From Cellvibrionaceae bacterium (GTDB taxonomy: Bacteria; Pseudomonadota; Gammaproteobacteria; Pseudomonadales; Cellvibrionaceae), in contig PANW01000004.1 in assembly GCA_002707785.1 (NCBI GenBank), positions 3,782-38,100 on the forward strand: DNA of 34,319 nt, written 5' to 3'. The translations under genes were made by a program, and so were the position numbers. The notes under the pieces are model-generated. The model ran no database searches, was not told where the DNA came from, and worked only from the letters and a program-made list of their open reading frames with translations. Positions 6,852 to 15,770 of this stretch are shown here, piece after piece. Position 1 is the stretch's first letter, and each line of letters begins with the position of its first letter.

Positions 6852-7232
6852 TTATCTGCTCGTTTGCTGGAGTAGCTCTGCATCTGTAAGGGTCAGGATA
6901 TCTATGAATCTTGCTAGCCGGTATTCCAAGTCTAGTAATCTTCCCTTGCTATCTCGGCACTCTCCATCAGTTTTGATAAAAGCATCCCTCAGACTTTGGA
7001 TATCCACATTGGGGCTGGTTTGTGTCGCACTTGGAAGTAGAGCGTGAGGCCTAAAGCCGAGTTTAAATACGCTTTCCAGGTAGTCGGCATTGGGAACTCT
7101 CTTGCCTTGTTCATAGAGGTACTGGGTGCCAGGTTTAATGTCACAGGCCTGCGCGACTTCATTGACCTGTAGATTCAGGCGCTTTCGTTCAGCGCTGAGA
7201 TTTTGCCCAAATTGGTGTCTATCAAGTCGCAT
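6852..7232 (-). CDS. XRE/Cro-family HTH regulator, first gene of the Tus operon
   Basis: A 126-aa protein with an N-terminal helix-turn-helix: FGQNLSAERKRLNLQVNEVA, then KPGTQYLYEQGKRVPN, in the familiar XRE layout, followed by LGFRPHALLP and a helical tail. It is the first gene of the minus-strand operon and faces the small Mu-like HTH gene at 7337, with a 104-base divergent control region between them. By analogy with phage and toxin-antitoxin regulators it probably represses its own operon and perhaps the transposition side as well. AAGGCG before the ATG serves as ribosome binding site. Confidence 0.8.
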   Translation of the reverse strand: MRLDRHQFGQNLSAERKRLNLQVNEVAQACDIKPGTQYLYEQGKRVPNADYLESVFKLGFRPHALLPSATQTSPNVDIQSLRDAFIKTDGECRDSKGRLLDLEYRLARFIDILTLTDAELLQQTSR

Positions 7233-7336
7233 AAAGTCGCCTTCTTAACCCTGTTAATTGTTATGTATGTATTGAAATGTGTTTGTAACTGTATAATATT
7301 GTTATATTCGTATCAATATCATATTGGTGAGTCCGT
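7233..7336. promoter_or_regulatory. Divergent promoter/operator region between XRE and gp16-like genes
   Basis: For the + strand, TTGAAA (7272-7277) and TAATAT (7294-7299) are 16 bases apart, overlapping a TATAAT at 7292-7297. ATATTG (7296-7301) and its inverse CAATAT (7314-7319) form an inverted repeat, with another ATATTG at 7321-7326; these sit over and after the promoter as an operator would. Assignment to a particular regulator is not possible from sequence alone. Confidence 0.5.
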
Positions 7337-7567
7337 ATGAAAACGCCTGAAGAGGTCAAGCAAGAGTTTGCCGAGCGAGGCCTTAGTATCAGCGGTTGGG
7401 CTAAAAACCGGGGTTATTCCCAGGCCCTGGTGTATCAGGTGTTAAATGGCAGTAGGAAAGCACTCCGGGGCGAGAGCCATAAAATTGCTGTGGAATTAGG
7501 CCTAAAGGCAGGTAAAACGGGGTGCTACGAAGACTTAAGCTTCCATAAAGCAGAGGTAATTCAATGA
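7337..7567 (+). CDS. Small HTH protein of the BcepMu gp16 type
   Basis: A 76-aa protein starting KTPEEVKQEFAERGLSIS, then WAKNRGYSQALVYQVLNG and KALRGESHKIAVELGLK. This is the layout of the small DNA-binding proteins of Mu-like phages related to BcepMu gp16, which sit at the control end of transposable phages. GGTGAG precedes the ATG. It is divergent from the XRE gene and heads towards tnsA, 250 bases downstream, so it is a good candidate for controlling transposase expression in an XRE/Cro-like switch. That role is inferred from position and family. Confidence 0.7.
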   Translation: MKTPEEVKQEFAERGLSISGWAKNRGYSQALVYQVLNGSRKALRGESHKIAVELGLKAGKTGCYEDLSFHKAEVIQ

Positions 7568-7580
7568 CTTAGAAACAAAA

Positions 7581-7610
7581 AGCCCGACAACAATTGCTTG
7601 CTACCGGGCT
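7581..7610. terminator. Hairpin in the tnsA leader
   Basis: AGCCCG (7581-7586) pairs with CGGGCT (7605-7610) just after the gp16-like stop codon. The T-rich side, CGGGCTTTTTG, is on the minus strand, so as an intrinsic terminator it would stop antisense transcripts. On the + strand it may only be a leader hairpin. The rest of 7568-7817 has no convincing gene and forms the tnsA leader. Confidence 0.4.
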
Positions 7611-7817
7611 CTAGGTGTAGGCGATACCTACGATGTGGTGTCAGAAAGTATCTCCCCTTCCTTCTGTTCCGTCAAGAGTAAGCTCAGATTATTGCCGCTA
7701 ATCGACCCTTGTCGAGGTTGGATTGTGCCTGTTATCCAGCTTTAAGAGAGTCTATCAAGCCGCAGTGTGCCCAAAACAGTGAGTTCGGCATTATTTTTTA
7801 ATGCCGGGGAGATACCT

Positions 7818-8465
7818 ATGAGCCGTAAACCCGCCAGGAAGATAAAGGCTTCCGCAGTTAAAAATATCTGTAAGTTCCCCTCAACCAAGTCATTTTGTGA
7901 GCCTAGCCATCGCACTTTCAAGATGGTGTTGGTGGAATCGTTGCTGGAGAAAGATTACTGCTTTCACTTGGAAGCAGACTCTAATGTCTCACGTTACTAT
8001 CCGCAGCCGAAAACTCTTCGACTGAATAGTCAGTATTTGAAGAATAGAGAATACACTCCCGATTTTGAAGTTCACTTCCGTGATGGCGGGAGAGCCTTTG
8101 TAGAAGTTAAGAAAGACTTTAATACTCTGGATGAGATCTACCTGCACAAGCTACAGCTTGCTTCCGTTGAGATGCAACGATCTGGATATGATTTTCTTTG
8201 TGTAGATGAGCGCCAGATCCGGGTACAACCTCTGTTAAGTAACCTCAAGCGATTACAGCGATATCGTGGTCCTTCAAGCAATAACTCCGGGGCTCTTTCG
8301 CTGCTTAAAAGCAGTATTCCTGCCCCTAAAATCTTGAATGATTTACTGGAGAATCCTTTAGGTATTCGGTTAGAAACCATTTACAGATTTATTGCGAATG
8401 GCCAAATCGTTGCAGACTTATCCGAAATTAAACTGTCACTTAATGCGGAGGTTCACTATGCATAA
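7818..8465 (+). CDS. tnsA: TnsA-type transposon endonuclease
   Basis: A 215-aa restriction-endonuclease-fold protein that in Tn7 cuts the 5' strand at the element ends, so that with TnsB transposition is cut-and-paste. The catalytic set is present: a Glu in the MVLVESLLEKD helix (E40), PDFEV (D82) and VEVKK (E96, K98). The ATG at 7818 is chosen because GGGGAGA lies 5-11 bases upstream; a GTG at 7767 in frame has no ribosome binding site. It overlaps tnsB by 8 bases. It is shorter than Tn7 TnsA (273 aa), mainly in the C-terminal region that contacts TnsC in Tn7. Confidence 0.9.
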   Translation: MSRKPARKIKASAVKNICKFPSTKSFCEPSHRTFKMVLVESLLEKDYCFHLEADSNVSRYYPQPKTLRLNSQYLKNREYTPDFEVHFRDGGRAFVEVKKDFNTLDEIYLHKLQLASVEMQRSGYDFLCVDERQIRVQPLLSNLKRLQRYRGPSSNNSGALSLLKSSIPAPKILNDLLENPLGIRLETIYRFIANGQIVADLSEIKLSLNAEVHYA

Positions 8466-10371
8466 CGTAAGTCGATGGGTTGCAGGATTTGCAGTGCGAT
8501 TCCAAAGCTATGACATGAACGGCATTTGGCTTATACGGCGAGTGAATGGATCAAATGTAACCTTGGCAAATATTGACAATCAAAAGGTTGTTATTAAAAC
8601 CGAGGAAGAATTATCGAAAAATATAGAAGATAACGATGTACAGTTCCTTGCTGAAGATCGCTATAACGGCGAAATCGTATTTCAGGATCTCTCAGAAAGT
8701 GATCAAATAGAAACTGTCAGAAAGTATGCATATACGAAAGCATATTTAGAATCTGATGATAAAAAAAGGTCTAAGAAGAAGCTTGATAAGCTGATTCAAT
8801 CCGTCGCGAGAACAATAGGAGATAACCTCCCCCCAGCGTGGAACACGTTGAACAACTGGATTAATCAATATTGTAACGCGGGAGAACGGATTAAGGGATT
8901 GTATCCGAATCATTATAAAAAGGGATGTCGTTCGCAACGGCTCGATTCTAGGGTTTATACACTTATTGCAGATTTGGTCCCCCTCTATAACAAGGATAGC
9001 CAAATGTTGATTAGCTCTGTCTATGCAATATTGGATGCAAAAATCCTGAAGCACAATCTAGATAACCCACAGGATCTATTAAAACTCCCCGTCTATAGCA
9101 CATTTGCATATCACATGAAGAGGAGAACCTACCAGGAGCATATTCTGGGAAGGTTCGGCCCCAAGAGAGCTCGGTATGAATTTTCTAAAGTTGGAGAGGC
9201 TCCTGAAACTAGCAGGATATTGGAGCGGGTAGAGGCGGATCACACGCCATTGGATATCAATGTTTTGAATGATGATACTGAAACCCTACTTGGGCGGCCA
9301 ACCTTAACAGTCTTGATTGACCATTATTCGCGCATGGTAATGGGGTTTCAAATTTCATTTGAAGAGCCATCGTATGCTTCAGCATCGCTGGCAGTTGGGA
9401 GTGCAGTTCTACCCAAAAATGAATTGTTAGACTCTTATGGAGTAGAAGGTAGTTGGCCGGCTCATGGTGTAATGGAAACAATGGTGGCAGACAATGGAAC
9501 AGAGTTCTGGGGTGATAATCTTGATATGGCCATCAGCGAGGTTGGATCAGTGCTTCAATATTCACCGGTAAAAAGCCCAAATTATAAAGGGGTAGTAGAA
9601 CGATTCTTTCGTACATTAAAAACAATGCTGATTGATGCGCTACCGGGTAAAACCAATGGGGTTGGGAATGGGTCGGACGAATACAAAGCAGAGCAGGAAG
9701 CAAAGTTAACATTGACTCAGTTCAAAAAAATATTCCTCAACTGGTTGGTCAATATTTACCATCTAGAGCCAAGGGGGAAAGCAGAAAATTCGCCGTTGGA
9801 GCTGTGGAATGAATCTTCTCGAGAATTTCCCGTAGTTGAAGAAGACAGAAAACGAATTGAAACTATCCTTATGGCGTCTGATACGCGGACTATTCAAAGA
9901 GATGGTGTACAGATTGAAAACCTTAAATACAACTCGGATAGCCTAAGAGATATCTATCGCCGCGAAGGTGTGACGAAAACCCTAATTAAATACAGTCCGT
10001 TCGATATTGGTCATATTTATGTATTTGATGAGCTTAATGGCATATATGTCTGTGTTCGATGTGACAATTATAGATATGCTAAAGGTCTTTCAATGTATGC
10101 CCATAAGGCTATCCAAAAGCATGCCAATGAGCAAAGAAAGAGCTATAAAGATAATGCAGTCTTGCAAAGGGCTAAGGTAGAAATATTTGGCAATATTGAA
10201 GAACTTCATCGTAAGAATTCAAGACGTAAAACACAAGTTACCGCCAAGAAAGCTGCCCGTGTTCAAGGGCTAGGTGTTGCCGATATTACTGTGCAGACAG
10301 AGGAGCTTGAGACAGTAATTGTGCAAAACAGCCTAGTTGAAGAAACCACAGACGACTGGGAGGTATGGTGA
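8458..10371 (+). CDS. tnsB: TnsB-type DDE transposase
   Basis: A 637-aa transposase that binds the end repeats and carries out 3'-strand cutting and joining. The DDE residues stand in EADHTPLDI (about residue 260), MVADNGTEFWG (about 342) and YKGVVERFFRTLK (about 380). N-terminal helical DNA-binding domains come before and a beta-barrel region after. The ATG at 8458 is preceded by GGAGG at ideal spacing and overlaps the tnsA stop, so the 22-codon longer frame from 8392 is not used. Its stop overlaps tnsC by one base (TGATG). The ends it would act on are the repeat arrays at 1012-1080 and 33520-33689. Confidence 0.95.
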   Translation: MHNVSRWVAGFAVRFQSYDMNGIWLIRRVNGSNVTLANIDNQKVVIKTEEELSKNIEDNDVQFLAEDRYNGEIVFQDLSESDQIETVRKYAYTKAYLESDDKKRSKKKLDKLIQSVARTIGDNLPPAWNTLNNWINQYCNAGERIKGLYPNHYKKGCRSQRLDSRVYTLIADLVPLYNKDSQMLISSVYAILDAKILKHNLDNPQDLLKLPVYSTFAYHMKRRTYQEHILGRFGPKRARYEFSKVGEAPETSRILERVEADHTPLDINVLNDDTETLLGRPTLTVLIDHYSRMVMGFQISFEEPSYASASLAVGSAVLPKNELLDSYGVEGSWPAHGVMETMVADNGTEFWGDNLDMAISEVGSVLQYSPVKSPNYKGVVERFFRTLKTMLIDALPGKTNGVGNGSDEYKAEQEAKLTLTQFKKIFLNWLVNIYHLEPRGKAENSPLELWNESSREFPVVEEDRKRIETILMASDTRTIQRDGVQIENLKYNSDSLRDIYRREGVTKTLIKYSPFDIGHIYVFDELNGIYVCVRCDNYRYAKGLSMYAHKAIQKHANEQRKSYKDNAVLQRAKVEIFGNIEELHRKNSRRKTQVTAKKAARVQGLGVADITVQTEELETVIVQNSLVEETTDDWEVW

Positions 10372-11360
10372 TGCAGCATCCCCATACAAATCCCTTTGTA
10401 GTAACTGGGGCTGTTAAGCGCATATTTAGATTGTTGGATAGCTTGCGGGCTCAAGGTTGCATCGAGGAAAATGATACTAACTGTTTGATCACTGGCGAAT
10501 CTGGATCTGGAAAATCCGAGCTGGTAAAGCAGTACGCAGCAAAATACCCGCGAAGAGAACTGAGCGAGTACACCCATATTCCGGTGTTGTACGTGAGGCT
10601 AAGGTCGCCGCAAACGGCCAAAGCATTTACAGAGCAGATACTGGTTGCAATGGGTGATCCGCAAGGAGGCAAAGGTGCAAAAACTAAGGAGAAGGGATTC
10701 GATTTGATTAGAAATTTCTGTCTGGAATGCGGTGTCGAATTAATCATCTTAGACGAGGTTCAGACAGTGATTCAAAACCGCTCGCCAGGCGTAATTGCCA
10801 GTATATCTGACTGGTTTAAGGATTTAATGAATGACACCAAGGTACCGGTCGTTATGGTCGGCATGCCTTGGTGTCGAAGCTTCGTGGAAGAAAATGATCA
10901 GCTGGATACCCGTATCGGCTATCGCTATTACCTGGAAACCTTTCGCGTATCTAGCCAGTTTTCGTATTTTATAAGATTCCTTGAACTATTTTCTAAAAAC
11001 TATGAATTTGATAGTGATTTTTCGTTGACTGATACAGAGATGGCTTACCGGTTGTTTGCCTATAGCTCTGGAGTTATCAGGGCAACTACCGGGCAGATTC
11101 TTAGAGCAAAAATCTTAGCTAGTGCTTCGGATAAAAAAATGGGTCTGTCTTTTTTTCAAGAGGCTATCCGAATAAGAGGGATTAAAGATGGCAACAATGT
11201 ATTTATCATGCCAATCAAGGATATTAGGCTAAGGGAAATTGTTAATCCGTCGCAATGGGTTCAGCAAAAATCCTATAGGAAAGAACGTTTCCGAAGTGCG
11301 CAGTTTAAGAGTTATATGCTGACGGGAAAATTGGAATTGATAGAATGCAATGATGATTGA
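10371..11360 (+). CDS. tnsC: TnsC-type AAA+ transposition regulator
   Basis: A 329-aa ATPase. Walker A is TGESGSGKSEL (about 40-50) and Walker B LIILDEVQT (about 121-129), followed by a sensor-like VVMVGMPWC. TnsC polymerises on DNA, links the TniQ/TnsD target selector to TnsAB and enforces target immunity. At 329 residues it is closer to TniB-size proteins than to Tn7 TnsC (555 aa), so the long N- and C-terminal extensions of Tn7 TnsC are missing. The ATG at 10371 is taken because GGGAGG lies 7 bases before it; the ATG at 10365 is too close to that site. It overlaps tniQ by 11 bases. Confidence 0.93.
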   Translation: MQHPHTNPFVVTGAVKRIFRLLDSLRAQGCIEENDTNCLITGESGSGKSELVKQYAAKYPRRELSEYTHIPVLYVRLRSPQTAKAFTEQILVAMGDPQGGKGAKTKEKGFDLIRNFCLECGVELIILDEVQTVIQNRSPGVIASISDWFKDLMNDTKVPVVMVGMPWCRSFVEENDQLDTRIGYRYYLETFRVSSQFSYFIRFLELFSKNYEFDSDFSLTDTEMAYRLFAYSSGVIRATTGQILRAKILASASDKKMGLSFFQEAIRIRGIKDGNNVFIMPIKDIRLREIVNPSQWVQQKSYRKERFRSAQFKSYMLTGKLELIECNDD

Positions 11361-12423
11361 TCGAAAGCTGCTGGTCAGGCCTAGTAAGCATCCTTTCGAA
11401 CGAGTTGACGATTATCTTGCAAGGCTATCTAGGGTAAATGGATTTTATTCTGTAACCGGGCTCGTCGAACATCTTCGAGAATGGGCGGTCTCTCGAAGCC
11501 TTAAGCTCAAAGGGATCAATAAGGCAGATACACAGGCACAACTACTGTCTAGTTATCTCGGTAGAACAGTCGAGGCGATGTCGTTCGATGAGGTAGTATT
11601 CGCAAAAAAGAATACTAAGTTACAAGTCTGTAAAAGCTGCCTGGCTGAGCATAAAGCGATTATGTTCTATTGGTATCTAGATGATTATTCTTGGTGCCAC
11701 CTCCATAACGAGCAGCTTACTGTTGTTGCAAGCGACGATAGTTCCATTGAAATCTCGGGTGATTCAAAAAACCACCCCATCACCGATTTTATGGATGTAG
11801 ATGACCCTTGGTTTTTCTATTCTGAAGTGCAAAAGAGTGCCAAGGAACTAAGGTGGCTTTCTCGGGATCTAAAGAAATTCTTCGAAGCCCAGCTCTCTGC
11901 TAAGTTAGAAACAAAAGCAGCACAGCGGTGGATTGATGAGAATTCCCTGGCCGCATATTCCTTTTCTGAAAAAATTGATCAGGTCACCGCTCTCATCGCC
12001 GAGGAGTCAGGGCAAGCGGTTAACGATATCCGCTTGCTCTCAGCCTTGCTGCTTTGGCAGCGAATGTTGCCCGACCACCTCTTCAGAGTTGCAGGATCTT
12101 ATGCAGAGGAGGCTACCGAAGCAAGCTTAGATTGGGCGGCACGCCAGTTGGTTGCCAGCGAGTCGATGATGAGATTCATCTACGATGCGCATCATGCCCC
12201 CAGGCATTCACAATCGCTTCGGCTTAGGGATTACATTCCCCCGCTGGCAGATATCAGTGACGCTACCGATAAGAGCTTCCGAAAAGCCTTTTTCTCATGT
12301 GGGTTGATAGTCGAGTTACTTGGAATGGTTAATTCGAAAATGGCGAACAGGGGGACGCTGGAGCCCGCTCTTTCTCTAGAGGGGCTCTGTAGTGAGCATG
12401 TGAGGTGTTCTCACGAGTCGTAA
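11350..12423 (+). CDS. tniQ: TniQ-family target-selection protein
   Basis: A 357-aa protein opening with LLVRPSKHPFERVDDYLARL, the TniQ N-terminal signature. A zinc knuckle follows, CKSCLAEHK (about 93) and WCHLHNEQL (about 115). It is the last gene of the tnsABC operon and overlaps tnsC. TniQ proteins adapt TnsC to a target, either through DNA-binding domains of their own (TnsD) or through a partner such as Cascade. This one is much shorter than Tn7 TnsD (508 aa) and has no clear C-terminal DNA-binding extension, so it may serve a second targeting route beside the TnsD-like protein at 31980-33455. No Cas partner is present. Confidence 0.88.
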   Translation: MMIDRKLLVRPSKHPFERVDDYLARLSRVNGFYSVTGLVEHLREWAVSRSLKLKGINKADTQAQLLSSYLGRTVEAMSFDEVVFAKKNTKLQVCKSCLAEHKAIMFYWYLDDYSWCHLHNEQLTVVASDDSSIEISGDSKNHPITDFMDVDDPWFFYSEVQKSAKELRWLSRDLKKFFEAQLSAKLETKAAQRWIDENSLAAYSFSEKIDQVTALIAEESGQAVNDIRLLSALLLWQRMLPDHLFRVAGSYAEEATEASLDWAARQLVASESMMRFIYDAHHAPRHSQSLRLRDYIPPLADISDATDKSFRKAFFSCGLIVELLGMVNSKMANRGTLEPALSLEGLCSEHVRCSHES

Positions 12424-12565
12424 TGATCAATTGTTTTGTTTATTACTGAACGTCCTGCTGTTTGGTCTGGTCAGCGTACAAAGAAAAATAAAATCGTTAC
12501 AGGATGGTTCGTTTCACTATTCGAAGCCATTCTGTATGGTATATCTCCCTTCGCTAAGGAGGAGG

Positions 12566-13291
12566 TTAAGTAGTGGCCGTGGTTTTCATTGAGCGAGTTT
12601 TCAGGCATTCTCGAATAAGAGTTTCAGCGAATATTTTAAGTCGTGATGCCGCGTAGATTACATATTTGGATTCCATGGTAATCTGGCTTCCGTTAGTGTT
12701 TAGGTGGGGATTTCTCTGTATATATCCTTTAAGCTCAGAATTTGGCTTCATGCCGTCATCATGCACAAAAGAGTTCCTTACCAGACGCAAACAATGAATA
12801 TCCGCGAAAATATCTATACTGGTATCTGTTGGTTGTAATTCCATGCCAAAATCCATAGCTTGGTTTAGCCAATGCTCAAGAACACTGATATTTTTCTGCT
12901 CTTTGGATTTCTTAACGTTGAAAGACCTTCCAATTGTCTCAGCGTGAGCAAACAATAGATTCTTTAGCGCCACTTCAAACGTTGAAAATAGCGTTATTAA
13001 TATGCTACGCCTCTGGTATGTCGGCATTAGTTCCGTGAATATACTTTGCAGGTCATAGTCTTCTTCACTAATGCCTGAAATGTGATTTACTTGGTCTATA
13101 TAAATTCCCTCTTCGTCTTTTCCCATACCGGGGTAAGCATACTTCTCTACTGAGTACTGCTCGATATATTGATCGAAGTTGCGAGAATATTCCGTAATCT
13201 GCTTTTCCTGTTGATCAACAAAGGCTTCAAACAGTTGAATTTTTCCGAGAAAACTAAGGGCTTCACGAACATTGTCAGGCATATTTAGCAT
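12566..13291 (-). CDS. HEPN-domain protein, probable RNase
   Basis: A 241-aa mostly helical protein. The diagnostic element is RNSFVHDDG with R172 and H177, the R-x4-H motif of HEPN ribonucleases. Upstream is a long helical region containing LITLFSTFEVALKNLLF. HEPN proteins commonly cut tRNA or mRNA in defence and toxin-antitoxin systems. No nucleotidyltransferase (MNT) or other antitoxin gene is adjacent: tniQ lies tail-to-tail on one side and a divergent HTH gene on the other. AGGAGA stands 9 bases before the ATG at 13291. It could act alone or with the neighbouring Gabija genes; the orientation argues against one operon. Confidence 0.7.
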   Translation of the reverse strand: MLNMPDNVREALSFLGKIQLFEAFVDQQEKQITEYSRNFDQYIEQYSVEKYAYPGMGKDEEGIYIDQVNHISGISEEDYDLQSIFTELMPTYQRRSILITLFSTFEVALKNLLFAHAETIGRSFNVKKSKEQKNISVLEHWLNQAMDFGMELQPTDTSIDIFADIHCLRLVRNSFVHDDGMKPNSELKGYIQRNPHLNTNGSQITMESKYVIYAASRLKIFAETLIRECLKTRSMKTTATT

Positions 13292-13641
13292 TTTGAGTGG
13301 TCTCCTACCATTTAACTTTCCAATGATCTGAATCGTTACCAGTTCAGCACCGCCAGATGCTAATCAGCCCATTTTAGTCTTTCCATTGCAGTGGTTTCCA
13401 CAAATCACCGAAGATATCCCGTCAGCACCCGCAAATAAAACTGGTCCGCACTTGCAAATTTGCCGGTTCAGCCCCTCAAATCGAGCAAACACACACAGCT
13501 TGTGCAAGGCAGCTTCTTAATCTCTAGGATTGTCATTGTTGTACAGATATCAGACGGAAGTGGTCGATTTGTTCTTGTGAAATGTCCCCGAGTTATATAA
13601 ATTATATAAATTATCTAAGGGGTGGTCGTGTAGGCTAAAAA
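13292..13641. promoter_or_regulatory. Divergent intergenic region before the Gabija operon
   Basis: No gene is visible. Towards the Gabija side TTGTTC and GTTATA are separated by 17 bases and could be a promoter. The sequence TATATAAATTATATAAAT just after it is a tandem repeat and AT-rich, a possible operator for the small HTH protein at 13642. The minus-strand promoter of the HEPN gene must also lie here but is not distinct. Confidence 0.35.
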
Positions 13642-13881
13642 ATGAACGAAAACGAGATTTATGGATGCATCAAGCAAGTACTGGCTGATGCCCCCCGCAA
13701 TCAATACACCGCTGAGCTGCATCTCCAAATGATCAAATATGCCGATGAGTTAAAGAGCATCACAGCCAAAGAATTCTGTGAAGGAGTTGGGCTAAGAGGC
13801 AGCTTCGGGACTGAGTTCAGCAAAATGCGAAATCTGACCCAGCGTCTGAAGGCCGCAGGGCTTGATGCCGATAAGCTATAG
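13642..13881 (+). CDS. Small HTH-like protein leading the Gabija genes
   Basis: A 79-aa protein with IYGCIKQVLADAPRN, YADELKSITAKEFCEGVG and FGTEFSKMRNLTQRLKAAG. The pattern fits the small HTH-like proteins found beside restriction and defence genes. It is 64 bases upstream of gajA in the same direction, so it is probably the operon's regulator. The AAG GGG TGG region 13-20 bases before the ATG is a poor ribosome binding site, leaving the exact start slightly open. It could be a coincidental neighbour, but short spacing and common direction argue otherwise. Confidence 0.55.
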   Translation: MNENEIYGCIKQVLADAPRNQYTAELHLQMIKYADELKSITAKEFCEGVGLRGSFGTEFSKMRNLTQRLKAAGLDADKL

Positions 13882-13945
13882 CAACGAATATGACGCAAGA
13901 ACTGTTAACGAGTGCGACGCGGTTGTTGCTAGGGAGTGAGAGAGA

Positions 13946-15769
13946 ATGAGTATTCAGATAGATGTTGTTCGTATCTATGGCTTTCGGGGCATATCCAATA
14001 TCGAGGTGACCCTGCCAAGAGTCACCGTTTTGCTTGGGCAAAATAATGCTGGTAAGACCTCTTTGATCAAGGCGTTGCAGTTGGCATTAGGAGACTACTC
14101 ACGCTACTTGTCTGATGAAGATTTTCATATCGGCGAGGATGAGAAACGCCAGGAGGTCATCACTGTTGATCTTCGGTTTATCGCTATTGAAGGCACTACT
14201 AGAACAAGCGAATTCTCTGAAACCTGGCAACAGGAGTTTGGCGATAAAATTCAGGCCGAGGCAGATGGAAAGCAGTTCGTTGCTATCCGAACAATTGCTA
14301 AGCCGGATAGAGTGAAAGGTGGATATATCGTAGGTCGGTTTCATCTGGATGTGTGGCCAGAAAGAAGTGGATGGCAAGATACGCGGATTAATAATAAGAA
14401 TCGATTAGGCAAACGGCTGGACTCCATCCCTTTTATTTCGATTGATGCGCAAAGGGATATTCATAGTGAGCTGAAAGAAAAATCTTCATTTGTTGGTCGT
14501 GTTTTGTCAAGTGTTGAGTATGATGAGAAAGATGTAACTGAGCTGGAGCGCTTGGTGGCTGAAGTTAACAAAGAGGCCATCGAAAAAAGTGAACCGCTCA
14601 AGCAGTTAAAGAATCACTTGGATAACCTTAATCAGTCATTTGAAGGTTCTGGTCAAACAGAGCTTACTCCCTTCCCGAAAAAGATTCGGGATCTTTCCAA
14701 GCGGTTTAGTGTGCATTTCGGGGAGTCCGATAAGAATTCATTTTCTATGGAATACCACGGCATGGGAACTCGTAGTTGGGCTTCCATGTTGACAGTAAAA
14801 GCATTTACCGAACTGTTAGCTAAGAATCATGAAGAGGAAGCAGAGCCATTTTCCCCTATCATGGCTGCAGAGGAGCCAGAGGCTCATTTGCACCCGAACG
14901 CTCAGCGGACTTTGTATAAACAGCTCATCGATGCACCCGGACAAGTAATTATTAGTACCCACTCACCGTACATTGCGGGTCTGGCAGAGTTGCATGAAAT
15001 TAAATCCTTACGAAAACCAGATAATTCTGTCGAGGTTTATCAGTTGAGATCAGAATTCGAAGGTGATGACCTAAGAAAACTGAAAAGAGAGGTGGTTCAT
15101 TCTCGTGGTGAGTTATTATTTTCTAGGGCGATAGTACTATCCGAAGGGGAAACTGAAGAGCAAGCCTTACCTGAATTGTTCGAGGCATTTTCCGGGAAGC
15201 ACCCGTTTTCGCTAGGGATTAATTTTGTTGGTGTCAATGGTTCAGGTGCAAAATACCGCCCTTTTCTTATTCTGGCAAAAGATCTAAATATTCCAGTATT
15301 TATCTTTAGTGATGGCGAAGATAAGACAATAAAAGAGCTCAAGAAAAACTATGAAAAAGTATTTGGGCCAATTGATATTGAGAAAGCTTCTAATATAACT
15401 ATTCTTAGCGGGACGGATTACGAAGGCTATTTACTGAGTCAAGGTTTCACTGGTTTGATCGAAGCAACAATTCACGAAGTTGCAGGTGCAGGAGCGATTG
15501 ATAATTGGATTAGTAAAAGGAATGGAACACCTTTGAAGCCAACGAAGTCTGACAAACCACCATGCGAAACTTGTAAACAGCCTATTTTCGAGTCAGAGTT
15601 GCGAGACTACGAAGGGGAAGATGGGCGAAAGCGTGCAGTGCTTGAGATTCTCGATTCTAGTAAGCCACTGTATGCTAAGGCAATTACGGATAATCTAATA
15701 GAGTTACCAAAGGAATCACTTCCGCAAAAGGTAATTGATCTCTTCAAGCAAATTGAATCTGGAGTCTGA
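13946..15769 (+). CDS. gajA: Gabija GajA: OLD-family ATPase/TOPRIM nuclease
   Basis: A 607-aa protein. The ABC-type ATPase part has FRGISNIEV, Walker A GQNNAGKTSL (about 31-40) and Walker B with signature in MAAEEPEAHLHP, then ISTHSPYIA. A TOPRIM nuclease domain follows, with VLSEGETEEQ (about 397-406) and IFSDGED (about 452). Near the C-terminus CETCKQ suggests half of a small metal site. In Gabija, GajA forms a tetramer that cuts DNA when nucleotide levels drop during phage replication, and GajB joins it. The UvrD-like gene immediately downstream identifies the class 2 OLD (Gabija) arrangement rather than a solitary OLD protein. AGGGAG precedes the ATG. Confidence 0.88.
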   Translation: MSIQIDVVRIYGFRGISNIEVTLPRVTVLLGQNNAGKTSLIKALQLALGDYSRYLSDEDFHIGEDEKRQEVITVDLRFIAIEGTTRTSEFSETWQQEFGDKIQAEADGKQFVAIRTIAKPDRVKGGYIVGRFHLDVWPERSGWQDTRINNKNRLGKRLDSIPFISIDAQRDIHSELKEKSSFVGRVLSSVEYDEKDVTELERLVAEVNKEAIEKSEPLKQLKNHLDNLNQSFEGSGQTELTPFPKKIRDLSKRFSVHFGESDKNSFSMEYHGMGTRSWASMLTVKAFTELLAKNHEEEAEPFSPIMAAEEPEAHLHPNAQRTLYKQLIDAPGQVIISTHSPYIAGLAELHEIKSLRKPDNSVEVYQLRSEFEGDDLRKLKREVVHSRGELLFSRAIVLSEGETEEQALPELFEAFSGKHPFSLGINFVGVNGSGAKYRPFLILAKDLNIPVFIFSDGEDKTIKELKKNYEKVFGPIDIEKASNITILSGTDYEGYLLSQGFTGLIEATIHEVAGAGAIDNWISKRNGTPLKPTKSDKPPCETCKQPIFESELRDYEGEDGRKRAVLEILDSSKPLYAKAITDNLIELPKESLPQKVIDLFKQIESGV

Positions 15770-15770
15770 A

